A stretch of 64,000 nt of DNA from Sphingomonas aurantiaca (GTDB lineage Bacteria; Pseudomonadota; Alphaproteobacteria; Sphingomonadales; Sphingomonadaceae). The translations under genes were made by a program, and so were the position numbers. The notes beneath the pieces were generated by a model. It was not told the DNA's origin and did no database searches. It worked only from the letters and a program-made list of their open reading frames with translations. The number at the start of each line of letters is the position of its first letter. Positions within the stretch are counted from its first letter, which is position 1. The DNA lies in contig NZ_QAOG01000001.1 of the NCBI RefSeq assembly GCF_003050705.1, forward strand, positions 479,105-543,104, in the 5' to 3' direction. This document shows positions 9,346 through 17,000 of this stretch, piece by piece.

Positions 9346-10720
9346 AGCGGGTGCCGGGTACCGGTAGCGCTTGGTATCCGCGGCGGATGGCATAGGCGGC
9401 GAGCAACGCGTCGATCCGGTCGTCGCCGCTGCTCCACGCGCCTTCGCCGCCGGTCAGGATCGCGCGCGGATCGCCGAGAAGACCGATTCGCGCGTGCGAG
9501 ACGAGGTGGAGTTGGCGTTCCTGCCGGGCATCGAGCAGCGCCGTACTGCGAAAATAAAAGGGGCCGGGGGCAAAGCGCGGGTCGATCGCCGTGCCGGGGA
9601 GGAATTGCGGGGAGAGCGTCGCGACCGGGCCGGTGACGTGCGCGCGGTCCAGCGTCTCCCGCACCGCGGTGGCGGTCCGCAGCGCGTCGCGCATCGGGAT
9701 GCCGCCGTTCGCCACGGCCTCGACGGTCGGCGCAAGACCGGCGCAGGCAAAGACGACAGCGGCGATCCGCATCGCCTTGCCGGGCGGGTGCGCGTGCCAG
9801 ACCAGCGCCAGGCGCACGAACAAGGCGGGCAACATCGGGAGCAGATATTGGCGCCATGTCGGCACCGGTGCGAGCGCTGCGATCAGACCGGCGAGGATCA
9901 GCAGGTCGAGGATCAGGTGCCAGCGGTGGCGCCTGCCCGTGGTGGCGACGATCGCCAGCAGCGCCGGGCCGAGCGCGAGGAACTTGAGCGTGTCGACGAG
10001 CTTCGCCGCGGTCGACAGTTTCCAGGGGCGCGCCTGATACCATTCGGTCGGCGCCTGGCCCGGAAAGCCGAGCACGCCGAACAGGAAGGCTTCGGGGGCC
10101 TGGAGGAACAATGCACCTATGAGTGTCGCGAAGGGGAGCGCGCCGAGCAGCGTCCACCAGGGGCGGCGGTCGGCGCGGAACAGAGCCCAGAGGCCGTAGG
10201 CGAGCGCGGGCAGCGCATAGGAGATCTTGGCGGCGGCGGCGGCAGCGAGCAGTGCGCCGATCCGCAGCGCGTCACGGCGGCTGGCTTGCTCGCGTGCGGT
10301 TCTGACGATGGCGGGGAGCGCGAGCGCGAGGCAGGCGGCGGGGAGCGCGTCGTTGCGCGCGGTGCCGATGCTGAAGAGCAGGATGTCGCAGGTGGCGAAC
10401 AGCGCGGCGGCGATGGCGGCGGCGCGGGGGCCGGCGCCCCCGATTCGCGCGGCGCGGTGGACCGCGGCGATCGTGGCGAGCCCCAGCAGCGCGTTGGCGA
10501 TGCGGAGCACCGGCCAGGTCCACGCGCCGGCGAGCAGCGCGAGCGGGGCGAAGAGGTAAGGCTGGAGCGGCGTCTGGAGGTAGGCGAAGTCGCGATAGGG
10601 GATGAAGCCGTGCGCGGTCAGCAGCGTGGCGGCGACATATTGGCTCTCGTCGTGATCGACGGGGCGGAGGAGCGCGAGGGCGACGAACAGGATCGCCAGC
10701 GCTGCGAGCGCCAGAACCAT
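9287..10720 (-). CDS. ArnT/GT39-like membrane glycosyltransferase
   Basis: 477 residues from ATG 10720, with around ten hydrophobic segments. RPVDHDESQYVAATLL near the N-terminus (residues about 17-32) is the first periplasmic loop with the conserved acidic pair of GT-C enzymes such as ArnT and PMT. These move sugars from polyprenyl phosphate donors to lipids or proteins on the periplasmic face. The start codon lies inside a perfect 31-bp palindrome; the frame also stays open to 10801, but those 27 residues would be encoded by the palindrome (HAKAGAQTGHPPSRVN). Downstream of ubiG on the same strand. Confidence 0.8.
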   Translation of the reverse strand: MVLALAALAILFVALALLRPVDHDESQYVAATLLTAHGFIPYRDFAYLQTPLQPYLFAPLALLAGAWTWPVLRIANALLGLATIAAVHRAARIGGAGPRAAAIAAALFATCDILLFSIGTARNDALPAACLALALPAIVRTAREQASRRDALRIGALLAAAAAAKISYALPALAYGLWALFRADRRPWWTLLGALPFATLIGALFLQAPEAFLFGVLGFPGQAPTEWYQARPWKLSTAAKLVDTLKFLALGPALLAIVATTGRRHRWHLILDLLILAGLIAALAPVPTWRQYLLPMLPALFVRLALVWHAHPPGKAMRIAAVVFACAGLAPTVEAVANGGIPMRDALRTATAVRETLDRAHVTGPVATLSPQFLPGTAIDPRFAPGPFYFRSTALLDARQERQLHLVSHARIGLLGDPRAILTGGEGAWSSGDDRIDALLAAYAIRRGYQALPVPGTRFTLYVARPASPRPVPHNSP

Positions 10721-10779
10721 GTTCACACGCGAAGGCGGGTGCCCAGTCTGGGCACCCGCCTTCGCGTGTGAACATGGTT
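10715..10779. repeat. Perfect 31-bp inverted repeat with 3-base loop, overlapping a start codon
   Basis: Arms 10715-10745 and 10749-10779 are exact inverted copies separated by GTC. The left arm begins AACCATGTTCACACGCGAAG. The minus-strand start codon of the ArnT-like gene (CAT at 10718-10720) lies in the left arm, so any transcript read from upstream would fold its 5' leader and start codon into a very stable hairpin. Confidence 0.95.
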
Positions 10780-10804
10780 GGGGAGGGGGGCGCTGCATCA
10801 CTCA

Positions 10805-10913
10805 GCCCCACCCCGGCGGAGGCCGGGGCCCAGTTGGGGGACGATCATGGTCAGGGATCTCGCTCCGTTACCACGGCCTTCCCAATTGGGCCCCTGCCTC
10901 CGCCGGGGTGGTG
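10805..10913. repeat. REP-like inverted repeat, family 2 (CCACCCCGGCGNAGGCCGGGG)
   Basis: Left arm about 10806-10838 and right arm about 10881-10913 are imperfect inverted copies of a CCCCACCCCGGCGGAGGCCGG-type unit ending in CCCAGTTGGG or CCCAATTGGG. The same unit recurs near 14175 and 18143. It lies between ubiG and the ArnT-like gene. Confidence 0.85.
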
Positions 10914-10947
10914 GCGAAAGTCGGGGTGGCGGCGTGTGGGGCACGAG

Positions 10948-11688
10948 TCAGGCTTTTAACGCGGTCAGGAAGTAATCGAGGCTGGTCGAATCGCTCAGCG
11001 TGAAGCCGGTCGCCGGCGAGAAGCTCAGCCCCCGCGTGTCCGTCACGCGGAGCCCGGCGTCCTTCAGCAACGCGGTCAGTTCCTCGGGCGTGAGGAACTT
11101 GTTCCAGTCGTGCGTGCCCTTGGGGATCGTGCCGGTGCCCTCCGCCAGCGTGATCATCGCGAGCCGCGACAACGGCGTGCGGTTGGGCGTCGACAGGATC
11201 AACAACCCGCCGTCCGCCAGCACCCGGGCGAGGCCGCGAACGTAGCCCGCAGGATCGCTGACATGCTCGATCACCTCGAGGCTGGTGACGAGATCAAACT
11301 GGCCGACGAGCCCCTCGACGCCGCCCGCACGGTAATCGATCGCCAGACCGCTCTGCGCCGCGTGGATTTCCGCCACCGCGATATTCTCGGGCGCGGCGTC
11401 GATCCCCGTCACCGCCGCGCCGAGCCGGGCGAGCGGTTCGCACAGCAACCCCGCGCCGCAGCCGACGTCGAGCGCGGTCTTGCCCGCCAGCGGCGTAAAG
11501 GTCGCACCGTCGCCACCCCAATGCGCGTCGACCTGCTCGCGGATATAGCGCAGCCGCGGCGGGTTGAGCTTGTGGAGCGGCGCGGACGAGCCCTTGGGGT
11601 CCCACCAGTCCTTTGCCATCGTGCCGAAATGCGCGGCCTCGCGCGGATCGATTGTTGCGCCTTTTACGGTGTCACTTGCCAGTATCAT
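10948..11688 (-). CDS. ubiG: Ubiquinone biosynthesis O-methyltransferase
   Basis: 246 residues. It methylates two hydroxyl groups in ubiquinone synthesis with S-adenosylmethionine. UbiG hallmarks are present: DPREAAHFGTMAKDWWDPKGSSAPLHKLNPPRL at the N-terminus (seen in pieces), the SAM motif ALDVGCGAGLLCEPLA with TGIDAA, TSLEVIEHV and the C-terminal ITLAEGTGTIPKGTHDW. ATG 11688 is used. The start overlaps an ATG on the opposite strand, and aspartokinase is transcribed divergently from here, so the two promoters must overlap. Confidence 0.95.
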   Translation of the reverse strand: MILASDTVKGATIDPREAAHFGTMAKDWWDPKGSSAPLHKLNPPRLRYIREQVDAHWGGDGATFTPLAGKTALDVGCGAGLLCEPLARLGAAVTGIDAAPENIAVAEIHAAQSGLAIDYRAGGVEGLVGQFDLVTSLEVIEHVSDPAGYVRGLARVLADGGLLILSTPNRTPLSRLAMITLAEGTGTIPKGTHDWNKFLTPEELTALLKDAGLRVTDTRGLSFSPATGFTLSDSTSLDYFLTALKA

Positions 11689-11740
11689 GCGCGCTACCTA
11701 TCAGGGCCGCCGCTTCGACCCAAAGGGATTTGCGCAGTTC

Positions 11741-12994
11741 ATGGCCCGTATCGTGATGAAATTCGGCGGCACGTCGATGGCCGGGATCGAGCGGATCCGC
11801 AACGTCGCCGCGCGCGTGAAGCGCGAAGTCGATGCGGGCAACCAGGTCGCGGTCGTCGTCTCGGCGATGGCGGGCGAGACCGACCGGCTGGTCGGCTTCT
11901 GCCGCGAGGCGTCGTCGCTGTACGATGCGAAGGAATATGACGTCGTCGTCTCGGCCGGCGAGCAGATCACGAGCGGGCTGCTCGCGATCGCTTTGCAGGC
12001 CGCGGGTTGCAAGGCGCGATCGTGGCTCGGCTGGCAGCTGCCGATCAACACGTCCGACGCGCATGGCTCGGCGCGGATCGGCGAGATCGATACGGCGGCG
12101 CTCGACGCGAGCCTTGCCGATGGTGTCGTCGCGGTCATTCCGGGGTTCCAGGGCGTGGCGGACGGCCAGCGTGTCACCACGCTCGGGCGTGGCGGGTCGG
12201 ATACGTCCGCGGTCGCGATGGCGGCTGCGATGAAGGCCGATCGCTGCGACATCTATACCGATGTCGACGGCGTCTACACGACGGATCCGCGGATCGTCCC
12301 TCGCGCGCGCAAACTCGGCAAGGTGACGTATGAGGAGATGCTGGAACTCGCCAGCGTCGGTGCCAAGGTGCTGCAGACCCGGTCTGTCGGCCTGGCGATG
12401 AAAGAGAATGTGCGCGTGCGCGTGCTGTCTTCCTTCGAAGACGGCGACACCAATGACGGTCACCGCGGCACGTTGATCGTGGGCGAAGAGGAAATCGACG
12501 ATATGGAACGCCAGCTCATCACCGGGATCGCGCACGACAAGAACGAGGCGAAGATCACGTTGACGCAGGTCAGCGATCGCCCCGGCTCGGTCGCGGCGAT
12601 CTTCGCGCCGCTCGCGGACGGCGGGATCAACGTCGACATGATCGTGCAGAACGTCGCGCATTCGACCGGGTCGACCGACGTCACCTTCACCGTGCCCGCC
12701 GCGGACCTCGCGCGCTCGCTCGATATCCTCGACAAGGCGAAGGACGCGATCGGCTATGCGACGATCGTCCACGACACGCGCGTCGCCAAGGTTTCGGTGG
12801 TCGGCGTCGGCATGCGCAGCCATGCGGGCGTCGCCTCGACGATGTTCACGACGCTCGGCGAACGCGGGATCAACATCCAGGCGATCGCGACGTCGGAGAT
12901 CAAGGTCAGCGTGCTGATCGAGGAGGATTACACCGAACTGGCGGTGCGCGTGCTGCACACCGCGTACGGTCTCGATGCGGAGGACGCGGCGTAA
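11741..12994 (+). CDS. lysC: Aspartate kinase
   Basis: 417 residues. It phosphorylates aspartate, the first step to lysine, threonine and methionine. The N-terminus MARIVMKFGGTSMAG contains the kinase KFGGTS motif (residues 7-12); VVSAMAGETDRL and GRGGSDTSAVAMAAAM follow, and two ACT regulatory domains occupy the last 150 residues (ITLTQVSDRPGSVAAIFAPL and VSVVGVGMRSHAGVASTMF), indicating feedback control by lysine and/or threonine. ATG 11741 matches the family start; a longer frame exists upstream but lacks homology-like character. Followed by a repeat element and the nitronate monooxygenase gene. Confidence 0.96.
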   Translation: MARIVMKFGGTSMAGIERIRNVAARVKREVDAGNQVAVVVSAMAGETDRLVGFCREASSLYDAKEYDVVVSAGEQITSGLLAIALQAAGCKARSWLGWQLPINTSDAHGSARIGEIDTAALDASLADGVVAVIPGFQGVADGQRVTTLGRGGSDTSAVAMAAAMKADRCDIYTDVDGVYTTDPRIVPRARKLGKVTYEEMLELASVGAKVLQTRSVGLAMKENVRVRVLSSFEDGDTNDGHRGTLIVGEEEIDDMERQLITGIAHDKNEAKITLTQVSDRPGSVAAIFAPLADGGINVDMIVQNVAHSTGSTDVTFTVPAADLARSLDILDKAKDAIGYATIVHDTRVAKVSVVGVGMRSHAGVASTMFTTLGERGINIQAIATSEIKVSVLIEEDYTELAVRVLHTAYGLDAEDAA

Positions 12995-12997
12995 ATC

Positions 12998-13111
12998 TCT
13001 CCCCTCCCGCTTGCGGGAGGGGTCGGGGGAGGGCTAGGCGGGTCGGATGACCGATATGTCCGTGCTTCAGGCCACCCCCTCCCCCGACCCCTCCCGCACG
13101 GCGGGAGGGGA
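12998..13111. repeat. REP-like inverted repeat, family 3 (CCCCTCCCGCNNGCGGGAGGGG)
   Basis: Left arm about 12998-13033 (CTCCCCTCCCGCTTGCGGGA then GGGTCGGGGGAGG) and right arm about 13073-13111 (CCCCTCCCCCGACCCCTCCC...) are inverted copies, each with its own small hairpin. It begins a few bases after the lysC stop and runs into the apparent 5' end of the next reading frame. The same family recurs near 16441. Confidence 0.87.
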
Positions 13112-14117
13112 GCAGCGGCTCGCACGCCGCATGGCGCGCGGCGCGGAGTTCCTCGGATCGCAGGTCGCCATCCTCGGCGGCGCGATGTCGTGGGTGTCCG
13201 AGCGGCATCTCGTCTCGGCCATCTCGAACGCCGGCGGGTTCGGCGTGATCGCGTGCGGCGCGATGACGCCCGCGCTGCTCGATACCGAGATCGCCGCGAC
13301 CAAGGCGCTGACCGACAAGCCGTTCGGCGTGAACCTGATCACGATGCACCCCGATCTGTTCGAGCTGATCGCGGTGTGCGCCAAGCACAAGGTGGGGCAT
13401 GTCGTGCTCGCGGGTGGCCTGCCGCCCAAGGGCAGCATCGAGGCGATCAAGGAGACGGGCGCGAAACTGATCGCGTTCTCGCCCGCGCTGGCGCTCGCCA
13501 AGAAGCTGATCCGCAGCGGCGTCGACGCGCTGGTGATCGAGGGCATGGAAGCCGGCGGCCATATCGGCCCGGTCTCGACCAGCGTGCTCGCGCAGGAAAT
13601 GCTGCCCGAGATCGCCGAGCAGGTGCCGGTGTTCGTCGCAGGCGGAATCGGCCGCGGCGAGGCGATCGCGGGCTATCTCGACATGGGCGCGGCGGGTGTC
13701 CAGCTCGGCACGCTGTTCGTGTGCGCGACCGAATCGATCGCGCATGCCAATTTCAAGAAGGCGTTCATCCGCGCCTCGGCACGCGATGCGATCGCCAGCG
13801 TGCAGATCGATGCGCGGCTTCCGGTGATCCCGGTCCGCGCGCTGAAGAACGCGTCGAGCGAGCTGTTCACCGCCAAGCAGCGCGAGGTTGCCGGGCATCT
13901 CGACGAGGGCCGCGTGGAAATGGCCGAGGCGCAGTTGCAGATCGAGCATTACTGGGCGGGCGCGCTGCGCCGCGCGGTGATCGACGGCGATGTCGAGCAT
14001 GGCTCGGTGATGGCGGGCCAGTCGGTCGGCATGGTCAAGCGCGAGGAGCCGGTCGCCAACATCATCGCCGGGCTGATGGCGCAAGCCTCGGCGGCGCTGG
14101 AGGCGCGCGCGGCCTGA
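13047..14117 (+). CDS. Nitronate monooxygenase-family flavoprotein
   Basis: 356 residues from ATG 13047, or 328 from ATG 13131. It is a TIM-barrel FMN protein of the 2-nitropropane dioxygenase/NMO family: SNAGGFGVIACGAMTP, DKPFGVNLI, VLAGGLPP, VIEGMEAGGHIGP (with the catalytic-region GHxG), and VAGGIGRGEAIAGYLDMGAAGVQLGT split along the barrel. The first 28 residues (MTDMSVLQATPSPDPS...) are encoded by the inverted repeat, so 13131 may be the ancestral start, but no good ribosome binding site is seen for it. Substrate unknown. Confidence 0.85.
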   Translation: MTDMSVLQATPSPDPSRTAGGEQRLARRMARGAEFLGSQVAILGGAMSWVSERHLVSAISNAGGFGVIACGAMTPALLDTEIAATKALTDKPFGVNLITMHPDLFELIAVCAKHKVGHVVLAGGLPPKGSIEAIKETGAKLIAFSPALALAKKLIRSGVDALVIEGMEAGGHIGPVSTSVLAQEMLPEIAEQVPVFVAGGIGRGEAIAGYLDMGAAGVQLGTLFVCATESIAHANFKKAFIRASARDAIASVQIDARLPVIPVRALKNASSELFTAKQREVAGHLDEGRVEMAEAQLQIEHYWAGALRRAVIDGDVEHGSVMAGQSVGMVKREEPVANIIAGLMAQASAALEARAA

Positions 14118-14174
14118 CAACTCATCCTCCCCCGGCGGGGAGAATCGAGGAATGCGTTCGTTAAGCGGTCACTA

Positions 14175-14279
14175 CCACCCCGGCGAAGGCCGGGGCCAAG
14201 TTGGGGCGCGTCGCTGACTGAGGTTGCGAGCCGTTACTGCGACCTTGCCAGCTGGGCCCCGGCCTCCGCCGGGGTAGGG
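14175..14279. repeat. REP-like inverted repeat, family 2
   Basis: Left arm 14175-14205 (CCACCCCGGCGAAGGCCGGG) and right arm about 14250-14279 (GCCCCGGCCTCCGCCGGGGT) form an imperfect inverted pair. A short CCTCCCCCGGCGGGGAG hairpin precedes it at about 14126-14143. Together they fill most of the 288-bp gap between the NMO gene and the lipoprotein gene. No other feature was seen in that gap. Confidence 0.82.
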
Positions 14280-14405
14280 CTGGTTGAGTGGCGCATCTCC
14301 GACCCCGCCCGCTCTCCACTCGCCGCAAACCGCGTACGGCTTACGCCTCGTTAACCTTATGCGTGGCAAAGAGTGTCCGGTCGGTGGACGTTACGAGGTG
14401 TTGCG

Positions 14406-15164
14406 ATGAGTCGTCGGTTTGCGTTGCTGTCCGTTACCGCGCTTGGCCTGCTGGCCGGTTGCGCCCAGAAGCCTCGGACCGTGGCGGCGGTCGCGCCGCC
14501 CGTCATCATGGTGCCCGTGCCCGCGCCGGTGATGCCCAAGGGCGCGTCGCCCACCATCGTCATTCCGGTCGCGCTCGCCGACGGCACCTATCCGACGCCG
14601 AATCGCAACCTGACGACCGCCGCCAAGGTCTGGCATCTGCGCGCGGCGCTCAACGTCGCCGCGCTCGCGTGTCGCGGGCCGCAGGAAGTGGTGATCGTCG
14701 CCGGCTATAACGCGCTGCTGTCGGCGCAGAAGCCGGTGCTCGCCAAGGCCGAGGCGACCTATGCCAGCGAATATAAGTCGGGCGGCGGCGACTGGCAGGA
14801 TCGCTACGACGATTCGATGACGCGGCTGTACAACTTCTTCTCGCAATCGCCCGCGCGCGACGATTTCTGCACGGCGGCGAACACGGTTCTCGCGCAGAGC
14901 GCAGGCGTTTCGGCCGAGGCGCTGCCCGCCTTCGCCGCGCAGAACCTGCCCGTCCTCGAGCGGCCGTTCACCGATTTCTACCGTGCGGTCGATGCGTGGC
15001 GCGGTCGCGCTGTGCCGCGGCCGGTCCAGCCCGTGATGGCCTCGCGCCAATATGCGTCGAACACGCCGGTCCAGACGATCACGCAGGCGCGCCTCCAACC
15101 GGTCTCGCAGCCGGTGCCGCCCGCGCAGCCCCGGCTGAAGCTCGACGCCAGCGTCTTCCAGTAA
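14406..15164 (+). CDS. Predicted lipoprotein of unknown function
   Basis: 252 residues. A lipoprotein signal peptide is clear: MSRRFALLSVTALGLLAGC with lipobox LAGC at residues 16-19. After an Ala/Val/Pro-rich linker the soluble part contains AALNVAALACRGP and YNALLSAQKPVLAKAEA, then a Pro/Gln-rich tail. It has three or four Cys after processing, which suggests disulfides. The pattern is common in sphingomonads next to the tol cluster, but no function is known. GAGG lies eight bases before the ATG. An in-frame ATG at 14373 is less likely. Confidence 0.8.
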   Translation: MSRRFALLSVTALGLLAGCAQKPRTVAAVAPPVIMVPVPAPVMPKGASPTIVIPVALADGTYPTPNRNLTTAAKVWHLRAALNVAALACRGPQEVVIVAGYNALLSAQKPVLAKAEATYASEYKSGGGDWQDRYDDSMTRLYNFFSQSPARDDFCTAANTVLAQSAGVSAEALPAFAAQNLPVLERPFTDFYRAVDAWRGRAVPRPVQPVMASRQYASNTPVQTITQARLQPVSQPVPPAQPRLKLDASVFQ

Positions 15165-15174
15165 GTCGTCGGAA

Positions 15175-15201
15175 ATCCTCCCCCCGCTTTCCGGGGAGGA
15201 T
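15175..15201 (+). repeat. GC hairpin after the lipoprotein gene
   Basis: ATCCTCCCC (15175-15183) and GGGGAGGAT (15193-15201) form a 9-bp stem ten bases after the lipoprotein stop. It has no T-run, so it is a poor intrinsic terminator on its own; it may be a minimal form of the family 1 repeat. Confidence 0.6.
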
Positions 15202-15275
15202 AGTATCGCCCCGTATCGCGACCATGTGCAGCAAAGCTTGGCTTCCCTGCAAAGACTGGGTTAACAGCCGCGGGA

Positions 15276-15734
15276 ATGGCTGAGGTTTCAGATCGTCCGG
15301 CGGAAGGCCGCTTCGAAGGGCGCGAGCACCGGTTTCCGGTGCGCGTCTATTTCGAGGATACCGATCTGTCGGGCGCGGTCTATCACGCCAATTACCTGCG
15401 CTACATGGAGCGTGCGCGCTCGGACATGCTGCGGCTCGGCGGGATCGACCAGCGCGCGGCGTTCGAGGCGGGCGAAGGATCCTATGCGATCGCGAATCTG
15501 GCGATCCGCTATGCCGCGCCGGCCCGGCTCGACGACGCGTTGATCGTCGTCTCGCGGATGACGCAGGTGCGTGCAGCCGGTGTCGCCATTCATCAAAGAG
15601 TCATGCGCGACGGGCTTGTCTTGGCCGAGGCGGACGTTGTGGCGGCATTGGTCGCCCCCAATGGCCGCCCGCGCCGCCAGCCGCGCGCCTGGATCGATAT
15701 CTACGAACGCCTTGTCTGGCAGGGGGAAGCATGA
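15276..15734 (+). CDS. ybgC: Acyl-CoA thioesterase of the Tol-Pal cluster
   Basis: 152 residues, hot-dog fold. FPVRVYFEDTDLSGAVYHANYLRYMERARSDML (seen in pieces) holds the catalytic Asp of the YbgC/4-HBT family in DTDLSGAVYHANY. Family members hydrolyse short acyl-CoA or acyl-ACP thioesters and associate with phospholipid enzymes at the inner membrane. It opens the tol-pal cluster, overlapping tolQ by four bases (ATGA). Confidence 0.94.
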   Translation: MAEVSDRPAEGRFEGREHRFPVRVYFEDTDLSGAVYHANYLRYMERARSDMLRLGGIDQRAAFEAGEGSYAIANLAIRYAAPARLDDALIVVSRMTQVRAAGVAIHQRVMRDGLVLAEADVVAALVAPNGRPRRQPRAWIDIYERLVWQGEA

Positions 15735-16423
15735 ATCCGGTGTTGACTATGGATAGCGCGACGCTGTCGCCGATCCACTTGTTCCTCCAGGCCGACTGGG
15801 TGGTAAAGGGCGTGATGATCGGGCTGCTGCTCGCCAGCATCTGGACCTGGGCGCTGATCGTCGCGTTCTGGCGGCGGATCGGCAAGACGCGCAAAGGCAT
15901 GACCCGGTTCGAGCGCGATTTCTGGAAGGCCGAGGATATCGACGTCTTCTACAAGGCCGAGGGCGAGAGCGAGCTGCCGTCCGCGCGCGTGTTCGCGGCG
16001 GGCGTGACCGAATGGCGGCGCTCGACCGCGGGCGGCACGATCGACAAGAGCGGCACGCGCGAGCGGCTGGCGACCACGATGGGCGCCGCGGTCGCAGGCG
16101 AGATCGACAAGCTGTCGGACCGGCTGAACGTGCTCGCGACGGTCGGCTCGGTCGCGCCGTTCGTCGGGTTGTTCGGCACGGTATGGGGCATCATGCGCAG
16201 CTTCACCAGCATCGCCGCGGCGCAGAACACGTCGCTGGCGGTGGTGGCGCCGGGCATCGCGGAGGCGCTGTTCGCGACCGCGATCGGGCTGTTCGCGGCG
16301 ATCCCCGCGGTGATCGCGTACAACCGGTTCAGCCACGGCATCAACCGGATCGAGGCCAGTCTCAACCGGTTCGCCGACGGCTTCCACACGACGCTGAGCC
16401 GCCAGCTGGACGGGTCGCGATGA
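15731..16423 (+). CDS. tolQ: Tol-Pal system proton channel subunit TolQ
   Basis: 230 residues, three membrane helices (about 18-40, 135-155, 170-195). The second and third helices contain VGSVAPFVGLFGTVWGI and APGIAEALFATAIGLFAAIPAVIAYN, the MotA/TolQ/ExbB signature. With TolR it uses the proton gradient to energise TolA for outer-membrane constriction. It overlaps ybgC and is followed by a family 3 repeat before tolR. Confidence 0.96.
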   Translation: MNPVLTMDSATLSPIHLFLQADWVVKGVMIGLLLASIWTWALIVAFWRRIGKTRKGMTRFERDFWKAEDIDVFYKAEGESELPSARVFAAGVTEWRRSTAGGTIDKSGTRERLATTMGAAVAGEIDKLSDRLNVLATVGSVAPFVGLFGTVWGIMRSFTSIAAAQNTSLAVVAPGIAEALFATAIGLFAAIPAVIAYNRFSHGINRIEASLNRFADGFHTTLSRQLDGSR

Positions 16424-16440
16424 GCGCCCGTCTTATTCCC

Positions 16441-16544
16441 CTTCCGCTTGCGGGAGGGGCTAGGGGAGGGGCTTCTGCTTCTTCCTCAGCGCGTGGCAAT
16501 TGCGGCACTGCCCTCCCCCGACCCCTCCCGCGAGCGGGAGGGGA
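16441..16544. repeat. REP-like inverted repeat, family 3, between tolQ and tolR
   Basis: Left arm about 16441-16470 (CTTCCGCTTGCGGGAGGGGC...) and right arm about 16509-16544 (CCTCCCCCGACCCCTCCCGC...) are inverted copies. The right edge, GCGGGAGGGGAG, is six bases or so before the tolR ATG at 16550 and serves as its ribosome binding site. Confidence 0.87.
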
Positions 16545-16549
16545 GTAGG

Positions 16550-16987
16550 ATGGCGATGAACCTTCCTTCGTCGCGCGGGCATGGGCGGCGCGCGCCGATG
16601 GCGGATATCAACGTCACGCCGCTGGTCGACGTGATGCTGGTGCTGCTGATCATCTTCATGGTGACCGCGCCGCTGATGACCGCGGGCGTGCCGGTGAACC
16701 TGCCCGACGCGCGCGCCAAGGCGCTCGACCAGGAGCAGAAGCCCGTCGAGATCTCGATGGACGAGACCGGCGCGCTGTTCATCGACAAGGACCAGGTGAC
16801 CGACGACGCGCTGCCGATCCGGCTCGCATCGATCGCCGCCAGCCGCGCGGTCGGTGACGAGCCGCAGGTGCTGCTGCGCGCGGATCGGAAGCTCGATTAC
16901 GGCCGCGTGATGCGCGTGATGGGTGAACTCAACCGCGCCGGGCTGAACCGGGTCGCGCTGGTGACCGTCGAGGGTAATCAGAACTGA
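16550..16987 (+). CDS. tolR: Tol-Pal system protein TolR
   Basis: 145 residues, one membrane helix (about 23-45). It has the ExbD/TolR signature ADINVTPLVDVMLVLLIIF with the proton-path Asp in PLVDV, and a C-terminal periplasmic domain ending VTVEGNQN. ATG 16550 is chosen; the frame extends to 16448, but those 34 residues come from the repeat (SPDPSREREGSR). The gene sits in the tolQ-tolR-tolA order, 13 bases before tolA. Confidence 0.95.
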   Translation: MAMNLPSSRGHGRRAPMADINVTPLVDVMLVLLIIFMVTAPLMTAGVPVNLPDARAKALDQEQKPVEISMDETGALFIDKDQVTDDALPIRLASIAASRAVGDEPQVLLRADRKLDYGRVMRVMGELNRAGLNRVALVTVEGNQN

Positions 16988-17000
16988 TGGCGCTCGGCTG

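Noticed and set aside
12997..13040. Intrinsic terminator after lysC
   Set aside because: The hairpin is present but belongs to the repeat element and lacks a T-run; it is listed as a repeat instead.
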